Translations under genes and position numbers: made by a program
Part shown: piece after piece, positions 34,775-42,864 of the stretch
Numbering within the stretch: the stretch's first letter is position 1
Layout: every line of letters begins with the position of its first letter
Notes under the pieces: generated by a model
Databases searched by the model: none
What the model saw: only the letters and a program-made list of their open reading frames with translations
What the model was told of the DNA's origin: nothing
NCBI RefSeq assembly: GCF_004803815.1
Contig: NZ_CP012544.1
Location: 372,001 to 436,000 of the forward strand
Direction: 5' to 3'
Origin: Campylobacter showae
GTDB taxonomy: Bacteria; Campylobacterota; Campylobacteria; Campylobacterales; Campylobacteraceae
Length of the DNA stretch: 64,000 bases

Positions 34775-35371
34775 ATGGATGAAATCTTAAACGATCTGGC
34801 TAAATTTAGGGATTTTATGACATACAAAAATCCGAGCGTTACGTTTTTCGGCTCGGCAAGATTTGACGAAAATAGCAAATACTGCAAAATGGCTTTTAGT
34901 CTCGCAAAAGAGCTTGCAAACGGCGGTTTTGCCGTGATTAGCGGTGGAGGGCCGGGCGTGATGGAGGCGGCGAACAAGGGCGCGTACGAGAGCGGTAAAA
35001 GTCCGTCCGTCGGGCTAAATATCGTGCTTCCGTTTGAGCAAGTGACGAACAAATACGCCACGACGAGCTTTATTTTTTCTAACCTATCCGCTCGCAAATT
35101 CGCTCTTATCGAGCGTTCAAGCGCATTTTTGGTGTTTCCTGGCGGTTTTGGGACGCTTGATGAGCTATTTGAGATCCTGGTGCTAGCACAAATCGGCGCT
35201 AAAAAAGCTAAAATTTTCCTCATCGGTAGAGAGTTTTGGAGCAAGCTGGATGATTTCATCAAAACCACGCTGATACGCGAGAAGGCCGTCAGCAAGGAGG
35301 ATTTGTCGCTTTATACGATCAGCGACGATCTGGATGCCGTGCGGGATGAAATTTTGCGGATTTTAGACTAG
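34775..35371 (+). CDS. LOG-family nucleotide phosphoribohydrolase
   Basis: LOG (TIGR00730) Rossmann proteins cut ribose 5-phosphate from nucleoside monophosphates; in plants this activates cytokinins, in bacteria the substrate is mostly AMP or unknown. The family motifs are SGGGPGVMEAANKGAYE near residue 50 and PGGFGTLDELFEIL near residue 125 (PGGxGTxxE). Length 198 is usual. ATG 34775 is preceded by AGAGAGACG. It is isolated on both sides by gene-free DNA. Confidence 0.9.
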   Translation: MDEILNDLAKFRDFMTYKNPSVTFFGSARFDENSKYCKMAFSLAKELANGGFAVISGGGPGVMEAANKGAYESGKSPSVGLNIVLPFEQVTNKYATTSFIFSNLSARKFALIERSSAFLVFPGGFGTLDELFEILVLAQIGAKKAKIFLIGREFWSKLDDFIKTTLIREKAVSKEDLSLYTISDDLDAVRDEILRILD

Positions 35372-36156
35372 GCGAGTGCGCTAAATTTTATAAATTTCGA
35401 GGATTTGGCGAAGCTTGACGGGATGCGAGATAGGATCGCTTTTGTGCTGATTTGCCTCGTTTTTATCGCTATTTGTGGCCGTATCGCTCTCAAATTTGAC
35501 GCTGCTCGCGTCCACTGCTGATTTTAACTGCCGCTACGACGGCGCATACGGTACGCGAAAATTTAAAGCTCTAAAATACTACAAGGCTTGAGGGTTAGTT
35601 AAATTCGCTCGGTAAATTTGCCGGCTACATTTATCTAGCGTTCGGCGTTAAATTTTGATTTTTGCAAATTTAGCCCGCCTGCATTTTAGTAAATTTAGTG
35701 AGGAAATCTTTCAAATTTACGCTCCAAGCACCCTGTTTAAATTTATACATTTTCTCTGCCCACGAAGCCTATTTTTTACGTAAAAAGCGGTAAATTTAAC
35801 CGCGTCATCGCCGTTTGCAAATTCTACATCGTCTCGGCGCATAAAATTTAAAGCAAAGCAAAGATAAATGCTGACCCTGCTTGCGAACCTAGATTTACAA
35901 ATTTATAGCGCATTAAGCTAATTTTTATATAATCGCACCGAATTTATACGAATTTGCCTTATTGTGGGGCTAGGGTGAGATTTGTAAATTTTAAAGCTGA
36001 ATTTAAAATACAAAACTTTAGGGTGCGGTATTTTTAGGTGATTTTTGCGGAGTTTGTAAATTTTTGGCGTAGATAGAACATATAGTTCATCAAGCCGAAA
36101 ATTTACAAACTCCGCAAAAAGCGCTAAAAAGACAAGCCCTCACAATAGGAAGAAAA
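35372..36156. other. 785-bp gene-free region upstream of mnmA
   Basis: This is the longest gap in the window. I find no coding frame with family resemblance, no tRNA and no small-RNA fold apart from the inverted repeat at 36042-36120. AAATTT words are frequent. It may hold decayed sequence or a regulatory RNA. Confidence 0.5.
36042..36120. repeat. 27-bp inverted repeat in the mnmA leader
   Basis: Left arm 36042-36068 (starts TTTTTGCGGAGTTTG) and right arm 36094-36120 (ends CAAACTCCGCAAAAA) pair over 27 bases with a single T-G wobble. The 25-nt loop contains a smaller stem, GAAC/GTTC (36076-36079 and 36085-36088). It ends 36 nt before the mnmA ATG. As RNA it would be a very stable hairpin, usable as an attenuator or RNase III target; as DNA it could be a remnant of a small mobile repeat. 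Confidence 0.85.
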
Positions 36157-37173
36157 ATGAAAATACTAATGGCCATGAGCGGCGGCGTCGACTCCACCAT
36201 GAGCGCCAAAATGCTGCTAGAAGCGGGTCACGAGGTCGTGGGCTGCTATATGAAGCTACACAAAAAGCCCGGATATCATGAAAAAAATATCGATAAAGTC
36301 GCCCGTGCGTGCGGGTATCTGGGCATCCCCTATCACGTGCTTGATTTGCAAGAGCAGTTTGACAGATACGTCTATACGCCGTTTGTTAGCTCCTATAAAG
36401 AGGGCAAGACGCCAAATCCCTGCGCGCTTTGCAACCACTTTATAAAATTCGGCGAGCTGCTAAAATTTGCTAAAAGTATCGGCTGCGAAAAGCTCGCCAC
36501 GGGCCACTATATCCGCGTGCAAGACGGTCTGATCAGAGTCGCCGCCGATCCTAGCAAAGATCAGAGCTACTTCGTCGCACAGGTGCCAAAAGAGATAATC
36601 GCCGATATGATTTTCCCGCTCGGGGATAAATTTAAAAAAGACATAAAAGAGCTGGCAAAGTCGCTGCCGAGCTTTCGCGAATACGGCGAGCAGGCCGAGA
36701 GTAGCGAGATTTGCTTCGTCGAGGACACCTATATCGAGGTGCTAAACAAGCACTACGAGACCGACCTGCCAGGCGACGTGGTCGATAGCGCCGGCAGGGT
36801 GATCGGGCGGCACAGCGGCTATATGCACTATACGATCGGCAAGAGGCGCGGATTTGAGGTGTTTGGGGCGCACGAGCCGCATTTCGTACTCGCTATCGAT
36901 GCGCAAAATAACCGCATCGTCGTGGGCCCAAAAGAGGAGCTCGAGCGCGGCAAAATCGCGGTAAATAGCCTAAATTTGTTCGTGGACGAGAGCGAGTTTG
37001 ACTGCGACGTCAAGGTTCGCTACCGCAGCATCGGGCTAAACGCGCACGTAAAAGTGCTAGATGGCGGCACTGCCGAGGTCGAGCTAAAGCAGAGCGCATT
37101 TGGCGTGGCTAGCGGGCAGCTTGCGGTATTTTACAGAGGCGAGTTGGTTATCGGTAGCGGTTTTATACTGTAA
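36157..37173 (+). CDS. mnmA: tRNA 2-thiouridylase MnmA
   Basis: MnmA thiolates U34 of Lys, Glu and Gln tRNAs. The PP-loop AMSGGVDSTMSA is near residue 6, the catalytic cysteines are in NPCALCNHFIKFGELL near residue 88 and in SSEICFVED near residue 189, and HYIR and SKDQSYFVAQVP lie between. The C-terminal beta-barrel has HYTIGKRRGF. AGGAAGAAAA precedes the ATG. A long inverted repeat occupies its leader. Length 338 is slightly short, typical of Campylobacter. Confidence 0.95.
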   Translation: MKILMAMSGGVDSTMSAKMLLEAGHEVVGCYMKLHKKPGYHEKNIDKVARACGYLGIPYHVLDLQEQFDRYVYTPFVSSYKEGKTPNPCALCNHFIKFGELLKFAKSIGCEKLATGHYIRVQDGLIRVAADPSKDQSYFVAQVPKEIIADMIFPLGDKFKKDIKELAKSLPSFREYGEQAESSEICFVEDTYIEVLNKHYETDLPGDVVDSAGRVIGRHSGYMHYTIGKRRGFEVFGAHEPHFVLAIDAQNNRIVVGPKEELERGKIAVNSLNLFVDESEFDCDVKVRYRSIGLNAHVKVLDGGTAEVELKQSAFGVASGQLAVFYRGELVIGSGFIL

Positions 37174-37183
37174 ATTTTATCTT

Positions 37184-37212
37184 AAATTTGATCGCTTCGA
37201 GCGGTCAAATTT
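37184..37212 (+). terminator. Hairpin after mnmA
   Basis: AAATTTGATCGCT / AGCGGTCAAATTT form a 13-bp stem with one wobble and a 3-nt loop, 10 nt after the mnmA stop. There is no T-run directly behind, so termination is likely but not certain. Confidence 0.55.
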
Positions 37213-37596
37213 GACTCTCTTGCCGAGGCGTTTGCGGTAGCAGCGTTTCGGCGAAATCTACAAATTTAACTTCAAATTTTACTGTTTGGCGACCTTTTTT
37301 TATGCGCTTAAATTTATAAATAATCGAGTTTTAGGAGTCCAGTATTCACGATCTAAATTTGCTTTTTTTAAAATCGGAAATCGCTTTGCGTATGGTTTGG
37401 TTTGTAGGAAAAGTGCCTTTATGGCCTCGTGGAGTAAAAGTTGGTTTTACTGATTTGTATGCTCGCTAAGAGACTAACCGCGAAAGATTGTTGCTCGGTT
37501 AGTAGTTAGGGTTTAAATTTGCTAAAAAGAGTTACATTTAGATATGTTTGCGTAAAATTGGCTATAGAGTTGATAGGCGTTAGTCGTATAGCGTAG

Positions 37597-37617
37597 GGAG
37601 CGGAAAAACTCCGCTCC
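37597..37617 (-). terminator. Hairpin directly after the S-layer gene
   Basis: GGAGCGGA / TCCGCTCC is a perfect 8-bp GC-rich stem with a 5-nt loop, 8 nt past the S-layer stop on the minus strand. No U-run follows, so it may be a terminator or a 3' end that stabilises an abundant mRNA. Confidence 0.55.
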
Positions 37618-37625
37618 ACTTAAGA

Positions 37626-40600
37626 TTACGCGTTAGTTATCTGGATATAGTTTATTCCGCCCTCGGTTACCGAGTTAGCGTTTAACAAGTCAAAATTTGA
37701 GATACCTGCTAGTTTAACTAAGTTATCGTTAGCGTCTAAGGCCTTATTGCTGTTAGCATCTCTTACTAGATACGTATCGTTACCGTAGTATACCGCATAG
37801 ATAGTATTTGCCGCTGTAGAGCTTAGACTACCTAGCGCATCGTTTATAGCCGTTTTTAGATCGGCTCTGCCGTCTACGTTTAGAGCTATTTTTTGTAACG
37901 TAGCTGCACCGGCGCTACCTAAGCTTATCTTATCGCCTCTGTTTGCATCGGTTATCGTTACGTATTTGCTAGCGCTAGCGTCTGTCGTAGAAGCTCCTAG
38001 GTTAAACGTATCGTTACCCGCTCCGCCGCTGATTTGGAATTTTTTATTAGCGGTTAATGCCGCAGTAGTGACAGTATCGTTTCCTTCGCCTAGGTTGACG
38101 GTTATATCGTGGGTTTGAGTAGTATTTCCGCCAAAGGTTACCTCGTCGTCGCCCGTACCGGTATCTACGGTCTTTAGTTTGGTGTTTGTAGCATAGGCTA
38201 TACTTATGTCGTCTTTGGTAGACGAACCTTTGATTGACGATATTTCTAGTTCGGTCGATCGGATAATTATTTTGTTCGTACCGCTTGCATTGTTGTAGCC
38301 GCTTAGATCGATTGATTTTAGTTTAGGCATGTAGCTTAAGTCTACCGTTAGATTTGAGTTATGATTTACGCCGCCGTCTATAGCTAGGATACTTGCGGGA
38401 TTGGTTATACCGCCTTTTATGGTCATGGTTTCGGTTTTATTGTTCGGCGATATAGACAATCCCCCCATTATCGTTCCTTTTACGTTTACGATGTCGGCCG
38501 TCGCATTCTTTTCTGCGGCACCGAGTCTGGCGTATATCTTTGTTACGTCATCTCCGACGTAGCCTTTGATATTAAGCGCTTTACCTGCACTTAAATATAG
38601 AGCTTTATCCCAATGTTGCCCTGGTTGCGATACACGGCTGTTTACGGGTTCTATGACATTTGAGATGTCCAAATTTATATTCACTCCAGCCATATGAACA
38701 CTATTTGAGCCAGAGTTAAATTCTGCATATTGCATAGCGTCAAAACTTCCGGTGCTTATATTTATATTACCTTGAGATGCCAATATAGATCCAGTTTTTA
38801 GCTCTTTTAAGTTGTCTGCTTTTATAGTAATGCCTTCGCGACTGATAATCCTATTAAATTCTGCCGTAGAATCCAATCCGCTACCATTTATGTTTATTTT
38901 TGTATCTTTAGCGGCCATGATGGCTTCGGCCTTAAACGTCTTTTGTCCGTGTGCTTTTAAATTTACGTTTTTCACCATCTGGCTTCCATTATGACCTATG
39001 CCTTTAGTGTACGGATGTATTGATGTAGTGTAGCCTATGGTTACGTCACTATCTTGTATATCTGTACTTAAATTTATATTTACGTCGCTCTTTTTGTTAT
39101 CGTTTCCGCTGTTTAGGCCTCTTAGCCAGCCTAGGCTTACGGTTTTTTGATTTACGGCGGTTATATTTATGTCGCCGCCCTGGCCCATGTCGCCCCAGTA
39201 GTCGCCTAGCTTTAAAACGGCGTCCGTTATGCCGTAGTCTGCGGTAGCGTTTAATGTTAAACTTTTAGCTTTTATAGGCGCATTGTTGATGTCAAAAGGA
39301 AGGGTATGCCCTATGTCTGCGATACTTCCTGCTACGCTAGCTTTTAAGTTAAACGTCATATCGCCCGTCGCGGTTATTCTTTGGTTTGTACTGTTGTTTA
39401 TATTTAGTTCTTTATATCCGCTTGCATTTACGGTAAAATTTCTTGCCTCGGCGTGTGATAGGAAATTTATCACGCCGTCAGTTATATTCGAATTTGAGGT
39501 ATGATTTATGGTTATGTCGCCGGTTGTGCGCACGGTTCCTGCATTGTAGTTAGCCACAGACCCCTCCTGCGTAAATTTACTCGTCAGACTTACATCTCCC
39601 ACTGCGGTTATATTTCCTACGGTTAACGTTTTTTGTCCTACGGCGCTTACGGTTACGTTGTTTACCTTTTTATCGTTATCTCTATCTCCTATCTCTCCGT
39701 ACGCTACCGTAGAGTCCTCTTTATCGGTAGTAGAGGTTAGGCTTACGTTTCTGGTGGTATATATTTTATCGTTTGCGGCTACGCTTAAATTCTTTAATCC
39801 TTCGGCTTTTAAAGAAATATCTTGAACGCCTTGAAGAGGAACCGGAAGATAGGTCTTATCGCCTACTGCTCTAAGAGTTACGCTAGTGTCGTCGCCTGTA
39901 CCTTTTAGATTGATTTTACTGATGCCGCTTAGCTTATTGTTTATAGTATAGTCTCCCTTTGTCTCCACGTTTAGAGTCTTTAGGTTGTAGGCATTCGTAT
40001 CGTGGCTTCCCGAAGCGTTTAACGCCGTAATACTAGCCGTTATATCTTTATCGGTCTTATTTACTACGTTTAGCGTTTCAAGAGCAAATACGCTGTTTAT
40101 ATCTTGATAAAAAGTACTACTGTTAGCCGTAGTATTTTCTAGGGTAAAGTCTAGCTCTTTTACGGTATTTGAGACTACGCTTGCACTAGTGGTGCCTTGG
40201 CTTGCAGGTACGTCGCTAGCGTTGGCTACTTTGACGTTTAGCTTTTCTGTTCCGTTTGCGGTTATGCTGCCGTTACCTTTTTCTATAACGAAATCTCTTA
40301 TATCGGTACTATTGTTTATAGTTACGTTTGTAGAGTTGGTAGCTTTTGCGTTTACTTTTGCTATCTTAGAGTTAAGTATATTTACGGTGGCGCTAGTTCC
40401 GTTTATGCCAAGCTCGGTTATCTCTTGCGCTCTGGTAAAGTCTAGCACTGAAGCGTTGGTGTTGATATTTAGTACTTCCACTCCCGTCATCTCTACGTGT
40501 TGGTTTCCGTTTATAGCGTCTATGAAGTTTACCGTATCCTTGCCGGCTCCTCCGTCGATAGGTATGATTCTTCCGCTGGCTCCGGTTACGTTAAATACGT

Positions 40601-41900
40601 CGTCTTGTCCGCTGCCTTTTATGCTTTGAACGTATCCGTTGGCTTTTACGTTTGCGATTAGTTTGTTGCCTTTATATTCGGTAGCGTCAAAGCTATATAG
40701 CCCGCTCGTAGTATCTACCGTTAGATCAGCCGTTCCTTTTATATGCATAGTCTTTATGCTTGCAACTTGGTCTGGTTGTCTAATCGTATTTGATGTAAAA
40801 TTAGTTAGCTTGCTAGCTCCTCCTACGGCGTTAATGGTTAGAGCTTCTATATGGTCTCCGTTAACGGTAGTTATGTTTATTCTAGCGTCTTTATCCATGT
40901 TTACATTATTTACGACGATTTCCTGGTTATCGTTGCTTCCGGCTAATACGTCGGTATTATAGATTAGATTTAATCTTCCCGTATCGCCGTTTCCGCTTAG
41001 TTTTAGATCGTTGACTAAAAGTTTTACTTTGTTCTCCGGGTTAATAACGTCTACCTTATTCTCGCCGTTTAAGGTGATGGTTTCTAGGTTATGGATATAT
41101 TTAGTGTCAAATCTTAAATCGCCGTTGGTCTTGTTGGTCAAATTTAGATTCTCTATATTTTTAACCTCTCCGGTTCCGTTAGTCATTCCGTAGAAGTTAG
41201 TGTATAGGTCTAAATTTAAAGTATCGTTTCCGCCCTTGCCGTCTAGCTTATCGGTAGCTTTAAACGTAGTTTGTCCTACGGTAGCAGATACTGCTCCGTT
41301 AAATACGTCTGATTTGCCTGTTCCGCTTACGTCGTTAGCGTCTGCTGAAAGATTGTGGATAGTAGGAGCTATAAGAGCGTCTATTTTTGCTTTTTGCTCG
41401 TCTAGGTTGGTATTATTCGTAGTCGCTATTATCTCTTGGAATAAAGAGTAGTCGTAAGCTCCGGTTTGATCGGCCGGAATATCTGCTATCTTCTCGGCCA
41501 TATACTGAGAGATGGCCGTTTTATTTTCAAATACCTTAGCGGCTACAGGGTCGGCTGCTTTTGCTATAGCAGAAGTAGCTACTTCAAATAGTTTAGCTAC
41601 GGTATCTCCTCTTGAGTTACCTAGTTGAATGTGTTTTACCCATGCGTTAATACCGTCCGGGTCTTGAGAATAGTCTTTGCCTAAGATATTTTTATAGAGC
41701 ATCTCTACGAAATCTCTATCGTGATCTATGCTGCCGTTAAAATAGGCTAGGGCCGCCGGAGAAGATAGCATATCGTTAGCCATCTTAGCTATCGTACTGT
41801 TTGCTCCCGCGTTTACCCATGCGTTAAAGCCTGCTCCTTCGGGTGCGCGGTTAAATAACGCTACGTAAAGCTGTGCTACTTGCGCTTGAGTTACTGCCAT
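37626..41900 (-). CDS. S-layer / RTX-like giant surface protein
   Basis: The 1,424-residue protein has no signal peptide and no cysteine. Residues about 5-170 are DUF4214-like (QVAQLYVALFNRAPEGAGF, FVEMLYKNILGKDYSQDPDG). RTX-type Asp/Gly loops occur near residues 223 (LDGKGGNDTLNL), 451 (IDGGAGKDTVNF) and 1290 (ISGGAGNDTFNL). Between them lie many Thr/Asn/Val beta modules with recurring GQKT or NQKT turns. This fits the C. rectus/C. showae S-layer protein exported by type I secretion, which paves the cell surface and resists complement. No secretion genes are near. AAGGAG lies 6 nt before ATG 41900. Confidence 0.88.
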   Translation of the reverse strand: MAVTQAQVAQLYVALFNRAPEGAGFNAWVNAGANSTIAKMANDMLSSPAALAYFNGSIDHDRDFVEMLYKNILGKDYSQDPDGINAWVKHIQLGNSRGDTVAKLFEVATSAIAKAADPVAAKVFENKTAISQYMAEKIADIPADQTGAYDYSLFQEIIATTNNTNLDEQKAKIDALIAPTIHNLSADANDVSGTGKSDVFNGAVSATVGQTTFKATDKLDGKGGNDTLNLDLYTNFYGMTNGTGEVKNIENLNLTNKTNGDLRFDTKYIHNLETITLNGENKVDVINPENKVKLLVNDLKLSGNGDTGRLNLIYNTDVLAGSNDNQEIVVNNVNMDKDARINITTVNGDHIEALTINAVGGASKLTNFTSNTIRQPDQVASIKTMHIKGTADLTVDTTSGLYSFDATEYKGNKLIANVKANGYVQSIKGSGQDDVFNVTGASGRIIPIDGGAGKDTVNFIDAINGNQHVEMTGVEVLNINTNASVLDFTRAQEITELGINGTSATVNILNSKIAKVNAKATNSTNVTINNSTDIRDFVIEKGNGSITANGTEKLNVKVANASDVPASQGTTSASVVSNTVKELDFTLENTTANSSTFYQDINSVFALETLNVVNKTDKDITASITALNASGSHDTNAYNLKTLNVETKGDYTINNKLSGISKINLKGTGDDTSVTLRAVGDKTYLPVPLQGVQDISLKAEGLKNLSVAANDKIYTTRNVSLTSTTDKEDSTVAYGEIGDRDNDKKVNNVTVSAVGQKTLTVGNITAVGDVSLTSKFTQEGSVANYNAGTVRTTGDITINHTSNSNITDGVINFLSHAEARNFTVNASGYKELNINNSTNQRITATGDMTFNLKASVAGSIADIGHTLPFDINNAPIKAKSLTLNATADYGITDAVLKLGDYWGDMGQGGDINITAVNQKTVSLGWLRGLNSGNDNKKSDVNINLSTDIQDSDVTIGYTTSIHPYTKGIGHNGSQMVKNVNLKAHGQKTFKAEAIMAAKDTKININGSGLDSTAEFNRIISREGITIKADNLKELKTGSILASQGNINISTGSFDAMQYAEFNSGSNSVHMAGVNINLDISNVIEPVNSRVSQPGQHWDKALYLSAGKALNIKGYVGDDVTKIYARLGAAEKNATADIVNVKGTIMGGLSISPNNKTETMTIKGGITNPASILAIDGGVNHNSNLTVDLSYMPKLKSIDLSGYNNASGTNKIIIRSTELEISSIKGSSTKDDISIAYATNTKLKTVDTGTGDDEVTFGGNTTQTHDITVNLGEGNDTVTTAALTANKKFQISGGAGNDTFNLGASTTDASASKYVTITDANRGDKISLGSAGAATLQKIALNVDGRADLKTAINDALGSLSSTAANTIYAVYYGNDTYLVRDANSNKALDANDNLVKLAGISNFDLLNANSVTEGGINYIQITNA

Positions 41901-42233
41901 TGAGGACTCCTTGTTTAGTTACGGTTATAGGTTTAACGTTTTAAATACGATTTACGAGTTTAAAAAGTAAGCCCGACTAGGCTTAATTCGCGGGTAGATT
42001 GCGGCGCCTAATCGGGTCTAGTTTTAGGATAAAATTTACTGCACCGAAATTATGATCGCTCAAATCTAAACGCAGAAAAAGGTACACTTATCTTTAGGCT
42101 TTAGCGATTAAATCGCAAATCTTAATTTTAATGATATTTATAAATTTAACTAGATGCTATAAACTTAAAAATCGATTTAAAAAGTCGGGGGATTATAGCG
42201 AAAAAATATGAAAAATAAAAGGTAAATTAAATT
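41901..42233 (-). promoter_or_regulatory. S-layer gene promoter and long structured leader
   Basis: Minus-strand TATAAT (42192-42197) in CGCTATAATCCCC, preceded by a T-rich tract, is the best -10 box; transcription from there gives a leader of about 285 nt. Within it AGCCCGACTAGGC (41970-41982) pairs with GCCTAATCGGGTCT (42006-42019) over 12 of 13 positions with one bulge. AAGGAGTCCTCA stands before the ATG. Long folded leaders often stabilise S-layer mRNAs; here that is inference. Confidence 0.5.
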
Positions 42234-42596
42234 TTACTCCCTGAGTAGTTCTAAAAGTACCGCAACGTGGCTTAAATTTATATCTTTAGTCGCGGTTAAT
42301 AGAGCGATTTTGCCGTGCTTTTTTTCTAGAATTTTTAGCTCGTTCAGTCCTGCCGTCGCCTCTTTATCGGCTAGTTCGGTCTTAAATTTAACTTTAAATT
42401 CCTCAAATCTAGCTTCTTTATCCTCATGAAACCAAGACCTAAGCTCGTTTGACGGAGTAACCGACTTTAGCCATAAAAACGAGCAAAATATCTCCTTTTT
42501 CACTCCGCGAGGATAGAGTCTATCGATAAATACGCCGTAAAAATCGCTATTTTCATCGCCTTTTACAAAATCGTAAATTCTGAAAGCCTGAAACAT
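42234..42596 (-). CDS. DUF488 family protein
   Basis: The product shows YGVFIDRLYPRGVKKE, FLWLKSVTPSNELRSWFHED and ALLTATKDINLSHVAVLLEL, the conserved blocks of DUF488 (YeaO-like) proteins, whose function is not established. I choose ATG 42596 (120 residues, FQAFRIYDFV) because GGGGAG lies 5 nt upstream; a start 21 nt earlier is possible. It is transcribed towards the S-layer gene from which it is separated by that gene's promoter. Confidence 0.85.
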   Translation of the reverse strand: MFQAFRIYDFVKGDENSDFYGVFIDRLYPRGVKKEIFCSFLWLKSVTPSNELRSWFHEDKEARFEEFKVKFKTELADKEATAGLNELKILEKKHGKIALLTATKDINLSHVAVLLELLRE

Positions 42597-42864
42597 TTTT
42601 ACTCCCCGGTTTGACAAATTTGATTCCGAATTTTACAGTAAAATCGCTATTTTATCGACTAGATTTTAAATTATCTCCGTAGTTTACGGGTGCCAAGTTT
42701 TATCAAAAAGAGATCTTGCGCCGTATTTGATTTTTGTTTATTTGCATCAAATATCGGCTTTAATTTTATAAGAAACGGTGCTAATTTTTCGTATGAATAC
42801 GCCAAAATAACCGCCCTTTAATCAAAATCCTAGTAAAATTCGCCAAAAAAATCGAGGCAAATTT

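Larger units (their letters stand above)
37174..37625. other. Gene-free region between mnmA and the S-layer gene
   Basis: It lies between convergent genes. It contains the mnmA hairpin, a CTAACCG/CGGTTAG stem (37474-37480 and 37496-37502, 15-nt loop) and the hairpin behind the S-layer gene. No gene is visible. Confidence 0.5.

Noticed and set aside
34645-35295. 216-codon minus-strand ORF opposite the LOG gene
   Set aside because: Shadow of the LOG frame; no conserved motif and low-complexity Ser/Leu composition.
35960-36147. Outer inverted repeat making a 188-bp mobile element around the mnmA hairpin
   Set aside because: The outer match is only about 12 nt with an indel and no target duplication was seen; kept only as a remark.
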